Assembly: GCA_022457155.1 (NCBI GenBank)
Contig: JAJGOT010000310.1
Coordinates: 982,834 to 1,046,833 of the forward strand
Origin: Cladopsammia gracilis
Taxonomy: Eukaryota > Cnidaria > Anthozoa > Scleractinia > Dendrophylliidae
Length of the DNA: 64,000 nucleotides
Reading direction: 5' to 3'
The notes under the pieces are model-generated. The model ran no database searches. It had not been told where the DNA came from and worked only from the letters and a program-made list of their open reading frames with translations. Position 1 is the first letter of the stretch; the number at the start of each line of letters is the position of its first letter. Positions 25,301 to 37,300 of the stretch are shown here, in pieces. A program made the translations under genes and the position numbers.

Positions 25301-28300
25301 TGCCTACGGGTTAAGAATATTTCTCGGCTAAAACAGCTTCGTTCAACAAACTATTTCTCTTTGTTTGCTGAATTATCTTTTGCCCACTTTTTGTTTGCTT
25401 TAGATTGCCCTGATGGCTGGGAGGAGTTTGGCAGCTTTTGCTACAAGGTGATGGATAAGTTTGGATACTCACGGAAATTTACCTGGTCAAAAGCTCTACG
25501 TGTGTGTCTTGGGTTTGGAGGAAATCTCCTAAGCATAGTGAATGAAAAGGAAATGGAATTTGTTAATAACCTGTCTTTAAAGCTTATTGAGAACAATCGC
25601 GCTTGGATTGGGCTGGTTCACCAGTTCCAGAAAGGTGGAGATGTATGGATCGATGGTAGAAAATTTAACAGTTCTGTCTTCGTCAACTGGCGTGATAGCA
25701 AACCAAGTAACACAAGTGAAATTAAATGTGTTGAACTCTTGAAAAATGGTTGGAATCTTACTGAATGCTGCAAGGAAAATCAACATTACATCTGTAAACG
25801 AGCAAAAGGTGAGTTGCTGTAGTACGAAATAGAAATACTGCTAGTTATTGGATCTAAAAAGTGCGGTAGCTGCGTGCAACTTGGTCGGACACATGAAAAT
25901 ATACAATATAAAAATATATAAAAAGAAATTTTAATATAGAGCGATTTTCTTACATGTATTACCTTGAAACGATCACACGCAAACCCCAAATCAACAACCA
26001 AAAGAGCAGACAAACTGGAAGGAAGCGATTTGATTGGTTTCGCGAACGGCGGCAGATGTGCGCAGCGTTTGCTTTAGCGAACGCGCAAAGCAAAGCTAAC
26101 GGATTGTCGTTACTCGCTTATGAGCATACTAAAACGAGCAAAACTTGTTTTGATCCTTTTAACTTCTGGGGGATACTAGGGGATATTGCAAATCGCGTAA
26201 ACTAAAGGAAATTGTTTTTCAACGTCATAAAGAAATGGTTCTAAAATAAAAATATCCTGGATTGTTTGCGATTATATCTATCATATAAGCTTATTTCTAG
26301 GAGGGAATGATTTACCAGCAAAATGCATTTTAACAAAGTTTAAAAACAATGCCTATCGAAAGCATACAGAAGATCATTTCGGTTTAAACATGGCATCACT
26401 AAAATTTAAACAGCGCTATTAATTGTCAGAAGTTACTTAATATATTATAATTCCCTAGGACCACTGGCCTGTCCTGCTAATTGGTTTCTCAATGGCTTGT
26501 CGTGCTACGATTACAAACCACCAGATACATGGAATATTGCACGACAAGACTGCATTAAATCTGGAGGCGATTTGGTGAAGATAAATGATGATGATGAACA
26601 CCAATTTTTGATTCGCTTCATGGAAATTACTGGTCTGAAGAAAGTTTCAGTCCCTGTAAGTACGAGTTATGTAGATTTATCAGTAAAAATTGCAAAGATG
26701 CAGCAAGTACATTAAGACCAAAAAATACAATTGCCTTTGTATACTTGTTACTTTGTATACGTGCTAGCACAATTTTTTTTTCGAACTGAATATTACTGGT
26801 TTTTTTTTGTTTGTTTGCGTTTGTTGTAAAAAAAACTCGCAATATTACGTTACCGCTCACTCGTTTCATCACTAAGCTGTAAACTTAGTTAGTACGTTCA
26901 ATTTAAAGAAAAATATTGAGCCATGTCAGTGTGAAAACATAAGCTTACCGCAATATTGCGTTACGCGTTAACATTTCTTATTCACGGGTTGGCTCTCAGG
27001 AGCCTTTGATTTCAACAACTTCTCTTTGTTTCGATATCCCGATGAAACACTCTTCCTCGTGGAAGAGATTAGAAAGAGACAGTAAGGATACAGCTGTTTC
27101 CAATGAGATGTCTTATTGACTGATTGTTACTCATGTTTGGCCAGTTATATCTGAGTAATTATTCGCCGTTAGGAAAAATAACCGCAGTTTCAGTGTTCCG
27201 TTGTTAAAAAGTAGCGGTGTATGCGGAGGCCATCGCGAGCACAGAAGTATTTACACAATTTTGTGGGTGGGTCCAGAGGTATTGAAGCTGGCAGAGTCTC
27301 TATCGATCTTGCAGACAACTTGTTCTTCCTGTTACTTGGTAATTTTTTGGTTTCACGTTGAATGGGATTCAGATTCAGATTTAGACCTGGTGTAGAGGTC
27401 TTCTGAGATATTACAATAGTTCAGTGGGTCCTTTTTAATAGTGCTTCTGCAGTCTTTTACTGAGCGCTGGTCCTCACATGCAGAGCGTACCAGTGAATGA
27501 CTGTTTTGGAAAACAGTCCGCGGATAATTAATTATATATTTGTAAGTGATAAGTCTTATTTAGCAGCGTGTGGATGCTTGGGATGTTGGCATGCTACTTT
27601 CTCTCATTAATCTGTGAAGATAGCTGGTGCCAAGTGATTGAGGTGTCTACTGTATCACAGAAAGGCGGTCGACACCAAACGGCGATAACCTGTATTCGTA
27701 GTAATGCGGCAGACTCCCATCTGTCCTTTTTTCATGATGTGGAGAGCTGAGCTGGCTTCAGTTACCCTTTACGTTGTTAACTTGCTGACTGTGCATAGGC
27801 GGCGGAGCAGGGGGGCTGGGGGGGCTGTAGCCCCCCAAACGAAAATTTGGGGGGGGGGGGGGCACAGCCACCCACGTTTTGGTGCCTAAAATATCGCTAC
27901 CTCAGTACCTCAGGTTACAAATAAAAGAACCGTGTGCAAAGCTTTCAACAAAAATGCTGTCACCAAAACGCTACTAGGAGAGGTCCACAAACTGCTGAGG
28001 CTGTATTTGACATTACTTGTGGTATCAGCGACTTCAGACTTCAGAACGTACATTTTCTGCCCTCCGACAACTAAAGAACTATCTAAGATGCTCCATGAAG
28101 CAGGATCGTCTGAACAACTGCCTGCTAATGCATTGTCACAAATCGACTACGGACACACTGGACACTGTCAAGATTGCAAAGAGGTTTGCTTCTGCCAACG
28201 AACTACGAAAAGGACATTTTGGAAAATTTGAGTAGGGGTATGTTCTTGGCCCCCCCCCCCCCCCCCTCCCCCACCCCTTCCACGTTTAAAAACGCTCCGC

Positions 28301-31300
28301 CGCTCATATCAGGACCACCTATTTCTGTACAATATTTTTTTCTGGTTGCTGTTTTCTATTTATTTTTAGCATGTGTGGATCGGCGAAAAAAGAAACACAA
28401 AATGTATAAAAATGAGCACTGTTGATGGAAAGAAGGATGAAGAGAATTGCGATATTCTGAAGAATTATATTTGCGAGAAGCCAGCCCCAGGTATCAGTAT
28501 GACTCGCTTATGTTTAGCGTTGGAACGCTAAGATTCCAAGATTCCAAGTAAAAGAAATTAAAATGTTTCAAGCTTACTCCACAGGGTCTGAAGTGTTGCG
28601 TATTTTTACTTTAGTCTGTGAGTAACAAAAGGCTTTTCGTGTCTACACCGAATTGCAAATTAAAGATTGTGCCCTACACTCATTTTCAGTCAGCTCGAAA
28701 ACATGTTTGTACTGTCCTGTCTCAATACCTGTAAGTAAATAAAATGAATTTAATACTGTCTCTCCTTTTTTTAGGTAACGTTTGTTATCAGTGCTCAAAC
28801 AACATATCATCTGCTACCATGGCAGTCAACTGTACATTTCCGGAAAACCTTTGTTTTAAACTTACCAATAAAACGGCGAATGACGAAAAAGTCACCGTTC
28901 AAGGGTGTATGTCAGCTGAGCAATGCTCACGAAATGAGAACAAACATTTGGAATGTTGCGATGGTTATCTTTGTAATAAAGGTAAGCTTAACAATGGGCA
29001 GTAGTTTTACCATCAATTTGGATACAGGAACTTAAGTCTCAGCTCCTCTTTTTTTCATGCTTACCATGGTAACTTCGAGAATTTGTGATATCTCGACGCC
29101 ACGTCAGCACATTCCTGTGCTTATATCCGTGAGCATTTGTGTGGTCTCTTAAATGTTCGGCCACAAATCCTTGTTATTCGCAGGAGAGAAAACTCGTAGT
29201 ATCATTATTGTTTCAGTTCAATAGTTTATCTCAGTCAGTTTTCAAAAGAATGGTTCATTTCCTCTTTTCAGAAATCTCCTGTTATCAATGTTCAAGCAAC
29301 ACATCATTTGATGAATGCATTCGAAAACAAGCAATAGTTGATTGCCCGATACCTGTGCACCATTGCATCAAAATAGAAAATAAAACAACAATAAAGGATG
29401 GCAAAGTACAGACGACTTATCGCAAGGGATGTGCTACCAGAGACCAGTGTAAACAAACTAGCACAGGGACGTTGGAGCTGGAGTGCTGCAGTGATGACAA
29501 GTGTAATACAGGTAATGCAAAATGTATTTGTTGTTATCAAGGTACAAATATTCGTTCATTCAAACAATAATTAAATTATGGTGTGTATGATCAAGCCAAA
29601 TGAGTAAATAACTGGCATGGGGACGAAGGTGCTGCCTTTGCTATGATATCTCAAATGGTTAGACTTTCACGTGGCTCGGATGACCACGGCGCTCCCGTCT
29701 CCGATGGGGACGTAAAAGAACCACTGAGGACGTAACAAAACCCTGGCTGTGACCACCCTCAGTGACATGTATTCTTCATGGGTGGGGTGGGGGGAAATGA
29801 GATCAACAATGGACCGATAGCGGTTGCCTGAAGCGCTTGCATGGGCTGACGTCCGATCTCATTTTCATGAGCGTATGTAAAGCGCCATGAGACATGTAAC
29901 ACGTTCCAAACCGTTGGGGGATATTCCAAAGTTCACAATTCGGCTGAAATAGCTTCTTTTTGCCCCTTTTCATCAGACTTTGGCGACAAATTCAGCGAAA
30001 ATTACAGTCCTTAATCCCTTTTCTGCTGAATTTTAAATTGTTCGCTTAAATTAAGCTCTCAAAAGTCAAAAGTAGCCTAATTTTTGATCGGCTAATTTTA
30101 TCACTTTCGTAGCGTTTTCAAGACGAATTGCGAAATTCGGCAAGAATTCCAGTTTTAAACCCAATTTTACGCCACTGCCTTCGGCCAATATAAGGCTAGC
30201 AAACATATATTTCTGACAGAAGGCATTTTCTCCGTCTTAAAATATACCGATTGGTTTCGGAAATTGCTGAAGCCAATTTTTGGTCTTGGAAATTTCTGAA
30301 ACCACTCAAAAGTAAAAAGGCTTCGGAAATTTCTGAAACCAACGGTGCTTAAAAATGGTTTTGGAATTTTTTAAATTAATCGTGAATAAAAATGGTTTAG
30401 GAAATTTCTAAAACCAACCAGGCTTAACAAAATGGTTTCGGAAAATTCTGAAACCAAACGTGAATAAACATTATTTCGGAAATTTCTGAAACCAATCGTG
30501 AATGAAAATGGTTTCGGAAATTTCTGAAACCAATTGGAATGTAAATGGTTCCGGAAATTTCTGAAACCAATCGAATATCAAAAAGGTTACAAAAAAACAT
30601 TAGCATGAGAAATATAATTACACAAACAAAATTTCTGATAACGTTGAGCATACAATATTTCTCTAATTCTGGGCAGGGCCGACTTTGACTTTAAATTACA
30701 TACAGCTCCTGTATTCGTCAATAGTTCAGTTCAGGTAAAAGGAACCATTTCTAAAAAGCGTATAGCATTTTGTGGCGTCGACTTTCCTCTGTAAGAGCCA
30801 TTTCCAATAATGTATCGTGATGTTATTTTCTGTAACTGTCACCACTTTTCCAATAACTGGATTTTTTTCCCAGTCGAGCAGATGAACCGCGACAAACGCG
30901 CCGACACGTCCAAACAATTCTTCACAGTTTGGACGGGATTTTCTCTTTGTTGTGGATGTCTTTACCTTCCAGTTTAGACCTGAAACAATAGAGTTCTGTG
31001 ACTTGTTATGTTCTAAACAACTGTTTTCAAGAATAACCAGATGTGATACAAGTTCATTATTCAGTGAAGTTCTAAACGTTACCCTTATGAAAGTCACGCT
31101 TAACAAAAGGCTCTATCAGATATCGCGTGACACCCGCTGTGACCTGACTGACTCAAGAATCTGCGAGTTTTACTGTGAGAAGATTTTGCTCTCTTTTTTT
31201 CTTTTGAAGAGCGTAATCGTTCTGTTACCTCCAGATTATGAAAGTACAATCTTTAAGCTTTACGTAGAAGTGTAAATCATCCCGGTAAACAATAATCGTA

Positions 31301-34300
31301 TACTGGCAAATAAATATTTTGTGTTGCCGACTCGCGATATTTTGTAAGGTTTTATCTCATTTTCCGAGACAGGGGATGGAATCTGGGCCGAGGTTTCTAC
31401 AACGCATGCTCCAAGTTGTGTGTTCCCGCCACTGAATGCGAAAAGAATAATAAATTACGTAACATGTTCCAGGCGTTCAGATAGTGGGGAAGCGCGAATA
31501 GTTGGGGAAGGCGCGAAGAAAAGCGAGTGAAAAAAGTGCTTGGAAAAAAAGTGCGGTTCTCTCGCTTCCTCTCCCCATTTTAACCGCATTTTTTCGCTCG
31601 CTTTTCTTCGCGCCTTCCCCAACTATTCGCGCTTTCCCCACTATCTGAACGCCTGGAACAGGCTATAAATTACGCGCATTTTGATGTATAATTCATTAGG
31701 TTACGGTTAAGTTTCGGCCTGGCAAATGGGGCTTGAAGTCAACGCTTTGGTTCTATTTCTGCTACTAACCTTTGCAAAAAGGCGTGAGTGTGACAAAAGA
31801 GGAATTCGAGCGTGCAGAACCCGTATTAAATAAACAAGTAAGTATCCATCCAAGCTTCGATAATTTATTCGAAGATTCATTTGTGTTAAAGAGCCTTTTC
31901 GCCTTTTTTTGTAGCTACCTCATCTATACAGTCTGTAAAGAATAAGAAGGGAAAATCAACGACCTCAGTACCGTGTCGGCTTGGTCGGCGAGAATAAAAA
32001 TAATTTTCGAAGAGTCTGCGCTAGGAGGTGTGATCATAAATAATCGTATTATTAAAGTCTTCAAGAAGAAAATTTCGCTTCTTCTCTCGGCATTAAAGGA
32101 ACCTGCTCAAAAAGGCGGTCGCTATGTCAAGAAGCTCAAAGAAAAATGGCAGAAATAAACGTACTCATTCAAGGTATTTTATATTGAAATGATTTCTGGA
32201 TCGTCCTTCCTTCTAGATTACAGTTTAAGCTTCACTTCTATTCCCGATACAAGCGGTCTTGGAAAAGATGCAAACGATCATCGATCATCGATCCCATGCA
32301 TGGTTTAAATTAATGTTCCAATTGCACAATAGGAAAGTTATTAACATCATATGGCCTCCATTCGTCGAATTCATCACTAAATCCCTTAAAATGTATTTTT
32401 ACTCGCTTTCCTTCTTTGTCGGCCTCTTTCAACTCAATTCCAAAAGGCGATTGTCCATCGCCAAAGCCGAACTTTGGCGGCATTTTGTTCAGAAAAATAG
32501 TAAGATTTTTTTAAGCAAACAAACATTTTTGGGGTTATAGGCACTTTAAGAGTTCGTTAGGAATCGACGTTCACGATTATAATCCGCCAAAAATTTCTAT
32601 TCATAGCCGGCGTTGACCCTGGATCACCTTAATTAATCTTTGAACAAACGGAACCAGAATTTAAAAGTGCTTATCTCCAAATGGCAAAGTAAGATCTAGA
32701 AAGTTTGAACTCTCGCTCCCGGTGACTCGCGTGTGCCCTTGGAGAGTTTGTGCTTAAAATGGAAATCGCTCTCAGAGAATTAATAGTTTAAAAGCAGGAC
32801 AATTATTTAACACTGAAATATTGTTCTTATTTTATCCGGGCTTTATAAAACGCTAAAGCGGAATTCACATGGCACAACTGCAAACTGACTTATATTTCAA
32901 CGTTTCCTTCCCTCCAGTCCAACCCAAGACAAATACTTGTGTCAGTTATATTATAAAACAGTATATACATACCAGCGGCTGTTCGATAACTCTGGAACCC
33001 GCTTCAGTTGTTCAGCTTGTACGTGACTGTTTCCACAACTGATCGTTGTAAGTTGTTAGCTCATGATATAGATAAATGGCGGGCAAACCAGTAACGATCT
33101 GTTTTCAAAACGTGCACGGTGAATAGCCTTTGTAATCAGAGACAAACATTTCAACTATTTGACCACAAACGAATGAAGTGTCACTTTAAGTGTGTCACAC
33201 AAGTTCTGTGACAGATTTTTTTCTCCTTAAAACTAAACTAAAATACGATATTACAGTTTCGAGCAGTAGATTTTAAATAATTCAAACAGCTAGAATAGTA
33301 AATAAACCAGTTCTTGGGTTTTTAACATTTTTTTGGAAGATACGTGACCTTTTATCTTATCGCTCACGTGGCGAGGGTATGCTTTGCTCACTCGTGACCA
33401 AAAACTGCTCCAGTTGGGCAGTGCGGTTCGAATAATTCTCTATCTAAAAGCTGTTGTTTAAACTAGCGGCTTGGAAATATGATGGACCACTCCGTTCGAT
33501 AAGTTCTGTGAAAAACCTGTTTAGTTCAATTTGCGACTATAATATGGAAGTAAAAGGCGAAAATGGTTGGATATTCTGCTGTTTATCACAAGTGTGAAAA
33601 TATGCCGCGTATGTCCTTCATACAGCTCCAGGTAAGCTTCATAACGTGCTGTATTCAATTTAACACTACATACAAGGCTCGAGAAATGTTTGCTTCGGTA
33701 ATTAGCAATCGATCGTGTGTAGTATCTGATTCTACAAATAATACTACAAATTGTGCGCCACTTTATTTCCCACCATAAAGGTAATTCTTCAGGTCTCTTC
33801 ATGGCGGTTATTTTCCTGAAGCTGGCTAATTTTAAACATGCTGAACCAAAAATTGATTACATACAGTAAAATAACGACTTCCGTAGATGATAAGCCTTGT
33901 TTTCATGCAACTGATGAGTTACGAATTACAAACCGACAGATTTTAATTTGTTCGCCTGTTTGCTCACTAAAAAATGTTCAATGTACAATGCATTTATAAG
34001 GGGCCGTCGACATATTCCCTTGATCCCCGCTTAAGTCCACCGGACGTTTAGTCGGGGAGGGGGGAGGGGGGAGGGGGTAAGAAGAAGTCTTTGGACGTAG
34101 TGTGGGTTATTTGGGCCAAAACTCACACAATGATGCCTTTTTTTCAGAGAAAAAATAGTTTCAATACTTTATGTTTTAATTCAGTACATAAAGAGAACAT
34201 ATTAAAACAGTTCAAAAGAAAAAAAATTCCATACAGTCTCTTACAAAGTTAATACAAAACCAGATGGCCTCTCTCAATCGTGTTCATGAGCTTCAACAGA

Positions 34301-37300
34301 ACAGGAACAGAACGTTACAGGTTCTCAACTTTAAACTATTTTGCGTTCGTGGCAGTTACATTTTACATCTGTGCGTACATCCCAGGACACATCGCCTTGC
34401 CTGGCAGCTTGTGAATCGTGATTTTTTTTTCAAATTTCAACACCAAATTGACCTAATTGACAACTGATACTGTATCTTGAGACAATTAAGCTATTCAGTT
34501 TCAACACAAGAAAAACCTAAGCGAAGATATTGTAGCTTCAACTGAACTTGATAAAAACTCGTTTTAGTCATTATCAATGCGTAGATGGCAAACCCAGCTA
34601 AATTCCTCTATGAATTCGTCCTTACTTGGCAAGTTGTGTGTATTTGGTACGCAATTACAGTCATGGTACTATGCCTCACAATTGACACATGAAATCCACG
34701 AAACAATTTCTTCGTCATCTTCTTCCGTTCCACTGAAGACAAAGCTTCAGTTGATTTAATATATGATCTTTTCAATATCTTTATTATAAAGGCGCATACA
34801 ATATAAATAACGCACACGGTATAAAAACTCGGTGGCTCAATGTAAACAATACTAGACAGTAATTATAAGTGGACGTTAAGAAGGGGGGGGGGGGGGGGGG
34901 GGGTTATGAGCTTAACGTCCGATGGAAGTTAAGCGGGGAACAGGGGAATATGTCGACGGGCCCTAAGCTTAACGTTAAAAAAAACCCAAGTGAGCTTAGT
35001 TCTCCCAGCTACACTAACATAAAAAAAAACATTGCCTGACTTCGCATTTTTATTTTAAGTTCCAGGTCCACCATTCGCCCATGCATATATGCTGGGATAT
35101 GCCATGTCTTTGAAGTCGGAAAGTATAAAGATTTATTGAGTTATTTATTCCCTGTCATAAATGTAGGCAGAATTTTCTCTTCTACCATTACTAGTTATTT
35201 AATGTTAGAGTTTGCACTGCACCTTTCATTATGTAAAAACTGTGTAGCCATTTAATGTACTATGATTTCTTTACATGTATGTAGCTGGATGCAGAATTTT
35301 TGTGTTTTGTGCCTTTATTCATTTTCCTTATTATACAGCGTGATTTTGCTCTGAATTTATTTGGTGCAAAATGCATAATTTTCCCTTCATTGGTCTGAAA
35401 GTTTAATATAGAGTAATCTGCACTTTGTTCATTCATGGAAGAAAATGCAATTTTTTTTTTCTAAGTGTTATTTGCACCTAAAAATATTAATGGGGCAAAG
35501 CACAGAATTTTTGCACCCTCATTAGTTTCCAATATAATTATTAATAGTGTGATTTGCACTAAATGTGATTTGTACTAAATTTATTCATGGAGCAGTGCGC
35601 AGAATGTTTGCGCTCCCACTAGTTTTCTTAACTATACAGAGTAATTGGCATTGATTTCTTTTATGGAGCAGACACAGAAATTTTGCGCCCTCATTAGTTT
35701 TCGTAATTATACAGTGTGTTTGAACTAAATTTATTCATGGAGTAGTCTGTAGAGCGCAGAATTTTTGCGCTCTCATGAGCTTTTGTAATTATGCAGGGCC
35801 GGGTTGTTCAAAGCGCGGTTAAGTTAACCCAGGGTTAGCATCAATTTTGATTCCAGTTAAATAATTAATCGATGGAGTTTATTCCAAAGTATTTTTGCCC
35901 TTTAGTTTCGTCTCTGACTTGTCTTCGCGTGTAACTTATAATTAGCTTTTGAAAACAATTCTAACACGAAATCTTATATCCTCGGTTAAGTTTTAATCCT
36001 GGGTTAGCGTTAACCAGCTTTCGAACAACCGTGCCCAGGGGAATTTGCACTACATTTATTCATGGGAAGAACGCAGAATTTTTGCTCAAAGAGTAAAAAA
36101 AGAACTTGGCCAATTTTTTTCCCATCTTGACCTCACGTTTGGCCAATACAAACATTTGGCTCTCGGTTCGTACAACTCTCTGTTTTGCCGGATTTTATAG
36201 TTAGATAGCATTAGAACGCTTTCACCTTTTTGCTTTAGCTATTTTGTTTGATGAATTTATGTTTACGTATTAATAAAGCTATCTAACTGTATAACAATTT
36301 TCTTTTCACCAGTTTTCACTTAGTAAATTAACGACGGAGTTATTACATGAAATCCTATTTTGCAATCTTTGTACTAAATATTTTATTTTAATCATAAAAG
36401 TCAGTCAAAGCATTTCTATAATGTAATTAAAACACTTTCAAACGTATTTTTATTTGCTTATTTTGTGTGAAGGTTCAAACGTGAACACAACTGGTTTCGG
36501 AAATTTCTGAAACCAATCGGGTTTGAAAAGGGTTTCAGAAATTTCTGAAACCATTACGCCGAGAAATTAAAATGGTTTCGGAATTTTCTGAAACCATCGG
36601 ATTCAAGAAGGGTTTCAGAAATTTCTGAAACCAGTTTTTAGTGAAAATGGTTTCGGAAATTTCTGAAACCAAGCGAGAATGAAAACGGTTTTGGAAATTT
36701 CTCAAACCAATCGTGGATGAAAATATTTTTTAAAGTCCATCTGAAAAAAAGGGATAATGATGTGTTCTAGCTGAAACGGCATTTTGTCCGGCAGAAAAAT
36801 AGTAGTGTTTGTAACATTTTAGCCGAATATTACGATTCCGTCAAAGAATGACAGTTTAAAGTCATTTTCAGCTGAAAATTTTCGACTTTGGAATATCCCC
36901 CAACTGTTTGGAACGTGTTATGTGATGTGCGTGCTATACTGACGCTTACGTTTGCTCTCAATTTCAATTAGATTCAGGACCTAGATGCTATGAATGTACC
37001 AGTGCTTTGTCTTATGAAGAGTGCTCAGCCCGCCAGTGTATTTTTAACGACGGCCAATGCTATTATGCCTGGAATCAACAAGGTTCCAATATTGAAAATC
37101 GGTATAAGTATGGATGCACAAAACGACATCGATGTAATAAAACCGTGGACGGTTACTTTACACAGTGCTGCGAAGGAAATCAATGCAACGAGGGTAAGAA
37201 AAAGGAAGCAATTATATATTATTTTTCCTTATCAGGCCTGTTGCATGCATACGTCTTCACCTATAATAAATCCTTTAGTTATTTTACTTCCCGATAATTT

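Larger units (their letters stand above)
29897..36920. mobile_element. 7.0-kb TIR element with subterminal palindromic arrays, in the LU2-LU3 intron
   Basis: Left end taacacgttccaaaccgttg (29897) and its complement at 36920 define imperfect TIRs of 36 bp or more. Inside each end is an array of tandem units of about 38 bp built on tttcggaaatttctgaaacc (30241-30585 and 36486-36725). The interior holds a broken ORF at 30726-31106 (minus), a fold-back, a 965-bp TIR element and a degenerate minisatellite. Subterminal arrays of this kind occur in several large DNA transposons; no transposase was recognised. Confidence 0.75.

Noticed and set aside
27932..28425. ORFs read as host genes or as extra RTK1 exons
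   Set aside because: 27932-28235 is hAT C-terminal sequence; the frame through 28425 is not the CTLD frame used by exon 28370-28490.
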